DNA of 64,000 nt, from assembly GCA_008508345.1 (NCBI GenBank), contig QNGE01000277.1, positions 186,001-250,000 of the forward strand. Direction: 5' to 3'. The DNA comes from Paragonimus westermani. Lineage: Eukaryota > Platyhelminthes > Trematoda > Plagiorchiida > Troglotrematidae. Under the pieces are notes generated by a model. That model was given only the letters and a program-made list of their open reading frames with translations, was not told where the DNA came from and searched no databases. Of this stretch, positions 25,334-34,985 are shown one piece after another. Numbering within the stretch: the first letter of the stretch is position 1; each line of letters starts with the position of its first letter. The translations under genes were made by a program, and so were the position numbers.

Positions 25334-27820
25334 GACTACGTAAAACGCATCTGACGGTTAAATGTTTCTCGGACCACACTCAAAAAGGTCACCAGGGGAT
25401 ACACAGAGTTTGAACATAGACAATGTGTTTGTTAACGTAAGACAGCCGCCCAAACCTTCTTAAAACGCTGAACGTTGTGACTGGTTCGGGCATCATTTGG
25501 AAGTCTGTTCCAAACGTAAGAATACTTTGAAAGGAAGAAGGTTGCACGTATATTTTCCCGGGATATCAGGGTTGGCAAGATGGAACAGCCAGTCATGCAA
25601 GGGATTCTGTGTGCCAATAGATGCTATTTTGTTCAAGAGGCGCTTATGAGGCACACGATCCAGAGCCTTTTGCATGTCCGAGAGTATGATAAGTATCACA
25701 TTTCCTGCGTCGACGGACGTCGATATATGATTTGAGAATTCCAGCTGACATGTCATACAAGAGCGTTTACCAAGGAAACCGTGCTGTGAAGGGTTTATAA
25801 GGTTTTGTGTCCTCAAGAACTCGACTATGTGCACCTCTATTACCCTTTCAAAGATTCTCGAGCAGATTGACGTGTGGCTGATGGGACGATGGTTACAAAC
25901 GTCCTGTCTTGGACCACTCTTGTGACGAAACATAATGATTGAGGTTTCCTACTGAGGAGGGGAAGTGCTGCATAAAAGTGGTAAGTTGAACAAATTGAGT
26001 AAGAGGATGGGTATATCCTCACCTGCCTGCTTGAAGACCATTGGTGCGATACCATATGGTCCAAGACGGATTGAGGGCTTAATGCTAACTAACTGTGGAC
26101 GAACACTTCGAACCTCTATTAGAACACTACTGAAAACTTTATCTGTTTTCGACGGGATATTAGCAGATAATGAGGAGCTTTCTATGCTAAACGAGGCAGG
26201 AAAATGTGAGTCACAGATTTCGCACATCGCTACAGAGTCATCGACAACCGTTTTGTCTTTGAGAGTAATGATTCTTACAGCAGGGTCCCTCATGGAATTT
26301 CTCCGTCTCAATAGTTGCACCGGTTTCGTGCATCTCTGCTTACTGCGGAGCGCGAGTTTCTCTCCGTTTATTTGACGGAGTTGCGTCTGACGTTCTATGT
26401 GTTCAAACATTTCACTTATTTGCATCACCATGGAAAAGTCTAGTGTTCTTTCGTACCTCGACTTAAGCATTTTAAGTCTGTCCGTCTCTTTCGCAGTAAG
26501 GATTTTACCTTGTACCTACGAACCGACACGTGTTGGTTTAGCGGGGGCCAAAACGTCGATACAAAACGTTGAATGTCTGATAAATTCTCCGGCCGCTATG
26601 CTTGGGTCTAATATGCAAAAGAAGGTATTCCAATTCAAGGATCTTAGTAGGGGGAAAAAGGCATTCCAATCAATGAACTTGATCGGACGGTAGAATACAA
26701 CGGTCGTTTTGGTAGCCATATTGAAAGTAAACGGACATTCGACGACATTATGGTCGCTTCTTGGGAATTGTTGTAGAACAGGTATCTTCACATACGAAAT
26801 ACCTATGGTGACTATAAGATCCAAAATGCGCCCCTTTCTAGCGGTCGTTAGGACATGTTGGTTCCAACCATTCAGCTGAATGCATGAAAGGAATTCGGCC
26901 TGTTTTGCTGGAGCAGAGAATGAGGTCCAGGGATATTAGGCAAGTGAAAGTCACCGCCTACTAGTTTGTGTTCAGGAGGCATGTTGGACACATAGTTCAT
27001 TATCTCCATAAGGTCAGTCAAATCATTGCTGGTAGCATTAAGCAGCCTGTAGATGCATCCTATAAGTAGCGCGCGAGAACCAATAGAGATCACTAACCAC
27101 GACGGGTGCTCGGGTTTAGGAAGTAATGACTCATCAAGTGTGACTGCGGAAGATTGCTCCATTAGGTAGGTGCCAGGAGAGCACCATGTCTGAGGTACGA
27201 GAATTATATGGGGATTAGATGAAAAGACAAAGAGTTTCAAAATGTGCGTCTTACTAACCAACGATCTCGCGTTCATTAGTAATAAACTTACGAAATTCTT
27301 TTCGTCAGATACAGCAGATTGACTGCTGAAGAACTTCATGACAGATGGTGCAGTGGCTGCGAAATATCGGATGGGAAGGCCTGATCTAAGGAATGAACCG
27401 AGTTTCTGCTCATATTCGAGTGGATGTCTCAAAAGTTTGGCTCCATGATAGGAAGTGCTGGAAGAGTGCCATTATGGAGGGATGGCAGAGTGGGACTAAG
27501 GGAGAGGGACCAGGTGGCGGTTGATGAAATATCGGGGGTACATTAAAAAAAGACTGGTTTGGCATACGTTTGTGTTGTTGACATAATAAGGTGATGACGT
27601 GCTTGCTGGGGTATACATTTTGAGAACTTGGTTCCTGGTAGCACTCATATTTTGGTCAGGGGAATGAGTTACTACGGAGCTATCGGATAATGTATGGTAA
27701 CCGTGATCCGTAGCATATTCGACCTGGAAACAGTGGAAGACAAATTGTGCGGTTTTACATGCGGAGCGTTGTTTCTTAGAATGTGGTTTTCAAAACCACC
27801 TTCATGACACTTGTAAAGTT
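25334..27820 (-). pseudogene. CR1/Jockey-like LINE, copy A (internally deleted)
   Basis: This is minus-strand LINE pol: a start near 27432, endonuclease blocks LLMNARSLVSKTHIL and VGGDFHLPN, then SDHN near 26765. A linker follows (26470-25949), and an RT palm with NHRPISHTSICSRIFERV, HGFLGKRSCMTCQLEFSNH and ALDRVPHKRLL (25933-25590). The C-terminal end is YSYVWNRLPNDAR. It is the inverse of 55206-58588 with the same frame breaks. Relative to that copy it has lost 80 bases in the endonuclease (junction near 27170) and about 816 bases of the RT (junction near 25583), including the catalytic Asp-Asp region. The homology stops near 27820 before any ORF1, and at the LINE 3' end near 25334. It is non-functional. 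Confidence 0.85.
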
Positions 27821-29555
27821 GTTCTGGTTCACTGGTGAATTCTCCGGACGCTATGCAGCAGTTTCTTCAGCTCCTTGCTGTCGGTTCGGAGTTATGATAA
27901 GTGTTTTCGGACGGTTTTCGTTCGAGACAGCCATTTAGCTTTTTAGCAGATGGAAATGACGGCCAGAACGACATCACCGATACAACTCTGGGAAGCGAAC
28001 TATTTCCGGAATACACAAAACATGCGTTACATAAAACGAATTTATTCCCTATCTAGGATATTTTTCTGAGATGATAACATTGTGTTGTTCACAATCCATG
28101 ACATATGGAAATTATTGCTAACCTGTCAACCACTTCAGTTTTCTTTAAGGCAGAACGAGTGAACAGCAATCTTTAGAGAAGGGTTGAGGGCTTGTGTTCT
28201 CATCTCCGCACACTGAAGTTTTGCATGGCCTTCTGTACAATGACACGTGGTGAGATATAATGATAAGAAAAAATGACCTGATTCTTGGTTCACGAATCCC
28301 GACATCCACGTCTGAGGCATCAGTGAAAACAAATTCGGACTCCCACTCAACCCGCCCTTCATAACCTTTTGCCTCCTAGTACGAATTTAAAGATTACGGG
28401 TTTTTGAGCCTTTTCGGCTAGAGTGTCGTGACTCTCAGCACAAAAAAGGTTGGAACGAAGGTTAGACACACATTTATGCGACGCTTCCGAGCGTAGTTGG
28501 TAATAGATACCACGAGACTGTTAATAAATTCAATGACGTCAAAAATCTGCCAATGATGCTGTTTCCTCCAATAATAGCACGGTGATCTAGCAATTTCCCC
28601 GATGATCTGCATAATGGGGCACATTGAAAATTCATCATCCACATACACAAACGCACTTGCGGATTATTTCGATGGTGCGCTTAACACTTGTGATAGTTCA
28701 GCGTGACTTCGTGCGGAAAAGAAAAATTCATGGTTTAAAAAGTCGCGGAAGGAAGGAACAGAACGACAGTTAACTTCGTTTGACTAGTGGTTACCAATAA
28801 AATGAGGTCTCTTGTGAATAACACAGTTATCCGGCTTGTCGAATGACACCAGTAAATTGGCCCTGGACATGAAAAATTGTTCTCGAACAGCGCACTCAGC
28901 AAGCAAGATGTCTTGTGGTACATCTATATCTCTCATTCTCGTGGATATCAAGCGTTGGTGCAATTTCAGTAAATTCCGTCGTTTGCAAGCCGTTTCACCT
29001 AGGACATGAAGCTCTCGAATAGTAACGAGCTGTTTAACATCGTCACACAATTTATATGAGCAGTGGACGTTGTATACAGCTTCGTCGTTACCATGTCAAT
29101 AGGCGAACTGATTCACGAATTTCAGTATGAGGTGATGAGCAATGTGAATAGGTGACATATGTGAAGGGTGTGAAAGAATGTGCACGGACAAGAAAAAGTT
29201 CAGATAGTCTCCATAACAGTCGCTTCGTAAACATTTTTTTAAGGGCAACTGGCCCTAAATACAGCAGAAATTGCCCGTAGTCGGTGGCTTCCCACCTTTC
29301 AGATGAAACAAAAACCTTTTTGGGGAGAGTCCATCGCTAGATACATGTATGCGACTAACGGTTTGAAATCGACGGTCTTTTCACACATAGTGGAAGGTAA
29401 ACACCGTGAAGGATATTGTATGAACGTCAAGTCCTAATCAAGCGCCCAACAACAATGAGTTGGGTATCGTGAATATGCTCAGTTCAGTCATGAGGAAAAA
29501 CGCGAAGCGAACAAGCTTGTTTTCAGTGCATCATCAGGCTAAATACAACACATTT
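27821..29555. other. Unassigned stretch with short minus-strand ORFs
   Basis: Several short minus-strand frames occur (28784-29050, 88 codons; 28418-28648, 76; 28135-28362, 75). They lie in series but are separated by stops. None has a motif I recognise, so they may be shreds of an unidentified element or a host exon. A G+C-richer sequence belonging to the next LINE begins near 29.56 kb. Confidence 0.35.
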
Positions 29556-29603
29556 ATATGGGTTCGCTGGGGGTAGTATGTCCGTGGGGTCCCGACCTTT
29601 TCT

Positions 29604-29700
29604 GCTACCGTGGCGTGGTGGTCAGGCTTGCGTGCTGTTTTGATCCGGAGGGCTGTGCTGACTAGGACTTCGGTCCTTGGGGGTTCAACCTTGTCAGATT
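29604..29700 (+). other. tRNA-like pol III box arrangement in the LINE 5' region
   Basis: TGGCGTGGTGGTCAGG (29611-29626) resembles a pol III A box, and GGGTTCAACC (29681-29690) a B box. Between them AGGAC-TTC-GGTCCT (29664-29677) forms a hairpin placed like the long variable arm of a class II tRNA. Acceptor and T-stem pairing look poor, so this is not a functional tRNA. It could be a tRNA-derived promoter captured by the LINE, a SINE head fused to it, or coincidence. Confidence 0.35.
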
Positions 29701-29925
29701 GGCCGATGGGGAGCAGCCAGACAAAAAGCAGATGCGTGCGTTTGTTGTGCTTGTAGACTGCGTGTTTTGGCTTCGTTGTGGCGACGTTGGGAAGGCACCT
29801 GTATCTGCCTGGATTGACTGTGTCTGGTTGCTAGGATCGTGTGTACAGCGGTGTTTGATGCTGTCGCGTCTGCGTGTGTGTGAGACAGCTACTGCCTTAC
29901 GGTACAGTATTGTTAGCAAAAGGCT

Positions 29926-32900
29926 TTGGTTGGGGGCCCTGATCGCTCTTCTGCACAGGTCTGGGCGTCCTGGCAGTATCCAAAACCCATACTCACAATG
30001 ATAATGATACAAACTGAACCAAATAGTATACTGCCTCGGCCGTCACGCAGGATAAAGCGGGTCGCCCTATCTGCTGCACATGGCAGGGTGGATAGGCGAA
30101 AACATGCTACTGCCAAACACTCAACCTCATACTTCCCCGCAATCACAAGCCCCCGAGCAGATAATGCTCAACTAGGTTTCAGTGCCCAGAAGACCAACTG
30201 GAGACAGGCCCGTGGACGCAACACGCTTACGGTTGGGACGTGGAACGTGCGCACTCTGCTGGATCGATGCAGCGCCACAGAACGGCCGGAACGACGCACC
30301 GCCCTGATCGCGATGGAACTGCGGCGGTATGGAATCGACGTAGCAGCCTTGAGTGAGACAAGGCTTGCAGACCAAGGTAAGTTGCGGGAAGCAGGCGCCG
30401 GGTACACTTTTTACTGGATAGGCTACCCGACAGACGGTGTTCGGGAGCATGGTGTCTGTTTTGCAGTCGCTGATCGCATCAATGGTTTGATGATAGGCGA
30501 ACCGCACGGCATCAGCCCCCGAATGCTGTCGATGCGCCTGCGACTCGGTCGAGGTAAGTGTGCTACATTTGTTAGTGTTTATGGTCCAACTATGTGTCAC
30601 ACTGATGATACAAAGGACCAGTTCTATGATCAGCTGTCCGCCACAATCCGGTCTGCGCCAGTGAATGACCGACTGTTTGTTTTGGGTGACTTGAACGCTA
30701 GAGTTGGTCGCGACTCTGTAGCTTGGCCGGGAGTCCTCGGACCCTACGGCATTGGTTCAGTCAACGCGAACGGTGATCGTCTGCTGCACCTGTGTGCTAC
30801 TCACGAGCTGGCTATCACGAACACCCGATTCCAGCTGGATGCGAGCGACATCACGACGTGGACTCATCCACGAAGCGGTCACCACCACCTACTTGACTAC
30901 GTGATTGTGCGGCAGCGCGACATTGGTGAAGTGCGCATCACGCGAGTGATGCGCGGGGCTGAATGTAGCACAGATCATAGGCTGGTCAGGACCAAATTGT
31001 TTATCCATGTACGCAAGTCCGTTTATTGTAGATCTTTTGGACAACGGCAGAAGCTGGATATCAGAAGGTTGGAGAACTTCGAGACGAAGGCTGCCTTTCA
31101 ACGTGCAGTCGTCGCTCGCCTGCACAATGCTCCTGTACCCACTACCCCCGAGGGTATGTGGCAACAACTGAAGAAACAGATTATGGTAGCAGCCACCGAG
31201 ACGATCGGTGTGGAGCGCAAGAAACGCCCGGATTGGTTCGATGACAACAACGTGGCTATCTCCAACTTGGTACGAGAGAAGAATGCCGCGTTCGCCACAT
31301 GCACAATGGACCCTGGCAATGGAGCGAAGAAGACTAGGTTCCGGAATATCCGCCGTCAACTGGCTGAGCGTGTTCGCGGAATTAAGGACAACTGGTGGAG
31401 GAAACAGGGCGAGCGCATGCAGGGCTTCGCAGATCGTCGGCAACACAAGGAGTTTTACGATTCGCTTAAGGCGATCTTCGGTCCGTCTATCCAGTCTACT
31501 AAAGCACTGGTAGACGTGGACACCGGTTGTTCTTGCAGCCAGCCGGAAGACATCATGGGAATATGGCGCAAACACTTCGGCAGCCTGTTAAACCGCCCTA
31601 CTACAATTGATTGGGCGACTGTTAACAGTCTGCCGCAACAGGACGTCAAATCTTCGCTTGCTCTCGCCCCCGACTTGCTGGAGTTGCAGAGGGCGATTGG
31701 TCAACTGCGCAACGGGAAGGCTGCAGGCGAGGATGGGCTGCCAGGTGAGATCCTGAAGAATGGCGGTCCGGCGTTGGAACGCGCTCTGCTCCAACTGGTT
31801 CACTCCATCTGGGAGCACGAGGTGATGCCGCAAGACTTCAAGGATGCCCTCATCGTACCCTTGTTCAAAGGGAAGGGTAGCAAGCAATGCACCGACAGCT
31901 ACCGAGGTATCAGCCTCTTGAGCTGTGCAGGCAAGGTGCTTGCCAGAATCCTCCTGAACCGACTGAATGCGTCCGTTCTGGAGATGAATGTTCCCGAGGA
32001 GCAGTGTGGATTTCGGTCGAGTCGGAGTACAATCGACCTGGTGTTTGCTGCTCGACAGCTTCAGGAGAAGTGCCGAGAACGGAATCAGCCCTTGTATGCC
32101 CTGTTCGTGGACTTCACCAAAGCGTTCGATTCCGTGAACCGCGAGGCGCTGTGGACGGTGCTTGGTAAGTTTGGATGTCCAGGTAAGTTCGTCAATATGG
32201 TTAGATTGTTGCATGCGGGCATGAAGGCGAAGGTGCAATCGTGTGGATCGACCTCTGATGATTTCGACATCGTCACTGGCGTGAAGCAGGGTTGTGTTCT
32301 AGCCCCAGCCCTATTTAGTTTATATTTGACTGCGATGGTAACAGTTGCTTTTCAGAACTCTGGAGAGGATGGTGTCGAGGTGGAGTACCGGACGGACGGG
32401 CGTCTGTTGAATATCCGACGATTTGGCGCCTCAACCCGGCTGCAGACCTCAAGGATGCGGATGCTTCTGTTCGCCGATGACAGCGCCTTGCTAGCGCACA
32501 GCGAAGAAGAGCTGCAACGTCTAGCTACAGCATTCGCTTCGGCAGCATCGAAGTTCGGGTTGGACATCAACACAGGTAAGACGTATTCGTTTTTTCAGCC
32601 TTCTCCTGGTGGAGGTGCTGCTTGTGTACCTCCACCCGAAATTCGCATCGCTGGAGACACTGTGAATGGCTGCGGGGATTTTTGCTACTTGGGTAGCAAC
32701 TTGTCGACAGATCTGTCCGTGGACCGCGAGTTGAGAGCGCGTGTGGCAAAGGCTAGCGCTGCTTTCGGACGTCTTGAAAGGCGTGTCTGGAAGAATCACA
32801 GCCTGAAGATGGCCACGAAGTTGTGTGTCTACCGCTCAATGGTGCTGTCTATCCTGCTGTACGGCAGTGAGACGTGGACACTGTATCAGCGGAACGTGAG

Positions 32901-33456
32901 CTATTTGAGCCGTTTCCATGTTCAGTGTCTGAGGCGCATCTTGGGTATTCGGTGGTCGGACATGATTCCGAACACTGAGGTAATGCGGCGAGCGGACATG
33001 GACGGGATGGAAGCCATGTTGATGCTGAACCAGCTCCGTTGGCTCGGTCACGTCCGTCGGATGGGCGATGACCGTATCCCGAAGCAGTTACTGTACGGAC
33101 AAGTGAAGTCAGGTAAGCGAAATCCCGGTGGCCAGAAGCGGAGGTACCAGGATGTTGTGCAGGTAAGTCTTTCACGTTGTAACATTGATTTTAGATGTTG
33201 GGAAGATTTGGCGTTGAACCGGACGGCCTGGAGGAATACGGTTCGGGCGGGCGTCCGAGCGTTCAACGAGCAACTATTGCGTGGTCGCGAGCGGAAGCGT
33301 GCGGTACGCAAAGGAACCATCGGTGCCATAGGTCGCGGTGACGTGACTATATGGCGTTGCGATGTGTGCGGCCGCGAATGTGCTGGCCGTCTGGGGCTGG
33401 TAGGTCACCAACGTACTCATAGTACACCGCCGGCGAAGAGGCGACGAGTACGTTAG
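29926..33456 (+). CDS. LINE polyprotein: endonuclease, reverse transcriptase and C2H2 finger
   Basis: This 1176-residue protein catalyses target-primed reverse transcription: nicking of chromosomal DNA and copying of the LINE RNA. The APE-type endonuclease lies at residues 100-355, with TVGTWNVRTLL (about 102), LSETRL (142), GDLNARVG (253) and STDHRLV (348). A linker (360-590) precedes the RT, with NGKAAGEDGLPGEIL (595), YRGISLL, CGFRSSRSTIDLVF, VDFTKAFDS (727, first catalytic Asp), GVKQGCVLAPALF and LLFADDSALL (848, catalytic Asp pair). All catalytic residues I can check are present and no stop or frameshift interrupts the frame. The last 35 residues hold a classical C-x2-C-x12-H-x3-H finger (about 1145-1165) followed by a basic tail, a likely nucleic-acid-binding module. 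Residues 1-95 are basic without a known domain, so a downstream Met could also be the start. The long minus-strand ORFs opposite are shadows. Confidence 0.95.
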   Translation: MVGGPDRSSAQVWASWQYPKPILTMIMIQTEPNSILPRPSRRIKRVALSAAHGRVDRRKHATAKHSTSYFPAITSPRADNAQLGFSAQKTNWRQARGRNTLTVGTWNVRTLLDRCSATERPERRTALIAMELRRYGIDVAALSETRLADQGKLREAGAGYTFYWIGYPTDGVREHGVCFAVADRINGLMIGEPHGISPRMLSMRLRLGRGKCATFVSVYGPTMCHTDDTKDQFYDQLSATIRSAPVNDRLFVLGDLNARVGRDSVAWPGVLGPYGIGSVNANGDRLLHLCATHELAITNTRFQLDASDITTWTHPRSGHHHLLDYVIVRQRDIGEVRITRVMRGAECSTDHRLVRTKLFIHVRKSVYCRSFGQRQKLDIRRLENFETKAAFQRAVVARLHNAPVPTTPEGMWQQLKKQIMVAATETIGVERKKRPDWFDDNNVAISNLVREKNAAFATCTMDPGNGAKKTRFRNIRRQLAERVRGIKDNWWRKQGERMQGFADRRQHKEFYDSLKAIFGPSIQSTKALVDVDTGCSCSQPEDIMGIWRKHFGSLLNRPTTIDWATVNSLPQQDVKSSLALAPDLLELQRAIGQLRNGKAAGEDGLPGEILKNGGPALERALLQLVHSIWEHEVMPQDFKDALIVPLFKGKGSKQCTDSYRGISLLSCAGKVLARILLNRLNASVLEMNVPEEQCGFRSSRSTIDLVFAARQLQEKCRERNQPLYALFVDFTKAFDSVNREALWTVLGKFGCPGKFVNMVRLLHAGMKAKVQSCGSTSDDFDIVTGVKQGCVLAPALFSLYLTAMVTVAFQNSGEDGVEVEYRTDGRLLNIRRFGASTRLQTSRMRMLLFADDSALLAHSEEELQRLATAFASAASKFGLDINTGKTYSFFQPSPGGGAACVPPPEIRIAGDTVNGCGDFCYLGSNLSTDLSVDRELRARVAKASAAFGRLERRVWKNHSLKMATKLCVYRSMVLSILLYGSETWTLYQRNVSYLSRFHVQCLRRILGIRWSDMIPNTEVMRRADMDGMEAMLMLNQLRWLGHVRRMGDDRIPKQLLYGQVKSGKRNPGGQKRRYQDVVQVSLSRCNIDFRCWEDLALNRTAWRNTVRAGVRAFNEQLLRGRERKRAVRKGTIGAIGRGDVTIWRCDVCGRECAGRLGLVGHQRTHSTPPAKRRRVR

Positions 33457-34080
33457 GCTCCGGTCAGGTATGTCATATCAGCATATTTTGTCTACTTCTG
33501 TTAATGACTGCATCGGCCAGCATCGTAGTCACTGACAATTAATCCGCTCTTCTTTCCAGAAACTTGAATGTCTGTTGTCTTCTACCCATTCTTTTCTCCG
33601 GCTTTGTTGATGTAATGTATGATGAATGGTCTGCCTGGCTCTTCATAGTTGAGCGAGAAATTTGCTTTTCACCCTCACCTTCGTTCGCTTGCATTCACAT
33701 GCAATCCTATACGGCAACGCTTCTTGCATTACGCTTCAAAAATCTTTCTTCCTATTTTAGATCTCGTCATTGCAGCCTCTCTCTGTTTAGTTTCCGAGAG
33801 TTAATAGTTTCCTTTCCTTATTAGCCAATCAACTAGCTAACCAGCATTGGCCGGCCGGACACAAAGGCCCTACTGGCACACCTCCCGGTCTTATTCCTTC
33901 GGGTTTACACTGTATACGTGGTGTGTTGGTGGAACTGCAATTGGTGCAGCGCAAGCCAGTTGCATTGATGGATAAGCGCAGGCGTCCTTTGGCTTCGGTC
34001 ACTGTGACAGGCTAATCCGAATCGGATGCCGCCAACCATGTCCGTGGAGTGGGGGATGGTGATCATTAATGTACAGTCAG
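33457..34080 (+). other. 3' region of the intact LINE
   Basis: Non-coding sequence follows the LINE stop codon. Its first half is pyrimidine-rich; the second half (about 33840-34060) is G+C-richer. No poly(A) tail or clean microsatellite tail is visible, so the exact 3' end is uncertain. Confidence 0.5.
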
Positions 34081-34985
34081 TCAAACTCGTGAAATCTAGT
34101 TATGTAGGCCAGTGAATTGGGTTGAAAACGCTCTCGGAAAATCGGTACTACTATGTAACAGATCGATCCGGGCTATCGATGAAGGGCTACGGAAGGTTCA
34201 GTGTTTTGATGAGACGTTTTTGTGAGCATAACGGGGGCGAATTTAAGCGAATTGCGATGGCTTCTGCAATGGCTAGTAGGCGACCGCTGACCCACTTTGA
34301 TCGCGCTCCACCGACTTGATAGATAGGCTTGAACGAATTGACCAGGTTGATCAGATGTTTTGATTCCACCAAAGGAGTAGCGATCGCTGATGGGCAAACC
34401 TCTATCGATCCTCCGGCCAGCCACGCCGGATGATGCTTCCGCATGCGTTCAGATAGTCGTCTTGCTGTGCGGCTCATGTAGCTTTTTCCACAGAATGAAA
34501 CGACACGGTAAACACAAAGAGAGGCAGCATGTACAGGCAATATATCTTCCAGATGGGGATGCAAAACTGGTGTGGATGTGAAACGAATACGCAATTGAGC
34601 TGTGAAATAGGTTTTGTTAAGCGCTACGTTAGGTTTCCTGGTTATATTTTCAGCATTGCTATCGCCTTTGAAAGGCAAAGTGATACAGATAGGTTTTTTG
34701 TCTATAGTTTGCGGCACACCTACCTTTGCGCTATCATGTGCTTACAAATGAATTGTTCTGGGTGGCCATTCTCAAGAAATGTCAAATGTAAACTGTTCTT
34801 CTTCCTCTATTGTGTCATCTGAGCATATTCTCACGGCTTTATCCAGCAAACACCGGACTAGGTTTTTCTTATGTCTCAAAGGTACGAAACTATTAAACTT
34901 TGTATACTGTCCTGTCCCAAGCACTATCTTCTCAGAGGTATGTCTCAGTTTTCCTCTTAAATTGGACATTTTCCCTCATACAATG
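34050..34985 (-). pseudogene. Penelope-like element remnant: RT thumb and GIY-YIG endonuclease
   Basis: The minus strand first gives the end of a Penelope-type RT (34969-34772), with TGQYTKFNSFVPLRHKK, NLVRCLLDKAVRICS and DTIEEEE. A frame break and then the GIY-YIG module follow (34717-34187): KKPICITLPFKGD, then AAQLR-IF-like sequence, CVYRVVSFCGKSYMSRTARR, and LLAIAEAIAIRL with LCSQKRLIKTLNLP at the end. The domain order matches endonuclease-positive Penelope-like elements, in which GIY-YIG nicks DNA for insertion. The usual YIGRT box reads YMSRT, and the RT palm is absent. It is a 5'-truncated, frameshifted copy directly beside the 3' end of the intact LINE, in the opposite orientation. 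Confidence 0.88.

Larger units (their letters stand above)
29560..34080 (+). mobile_element. Full-length-looking APE-type non-LTR retrotransposon (LINE)
   Basis: The element comprises a G+C-rich 5' region (about 29560-29925), one uninterrupted ORF (29926-33456) and a non-coding 3' region (33457 to about 34080). The outer limits come from composition and from neighbours (a Penelope-like remnant abuts on the right) and are approximate; no target-site duplication was identified. The G+C content and intact ORF contrast with the decayed elements around it and imply a young insertion. The RT resembles RTE/CR1-related families abundant in flatworms; I cannot assign the clade by eye. Confidence 0.8.

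Noticed and set aside
30889..32238. Long minus-strand ORFs of 228 and 216 codons
   Set aside because: They lie antisense to the intact LINE ORF in G+C-rich sequence and carry no motif, so they are shadows of the coding strand.
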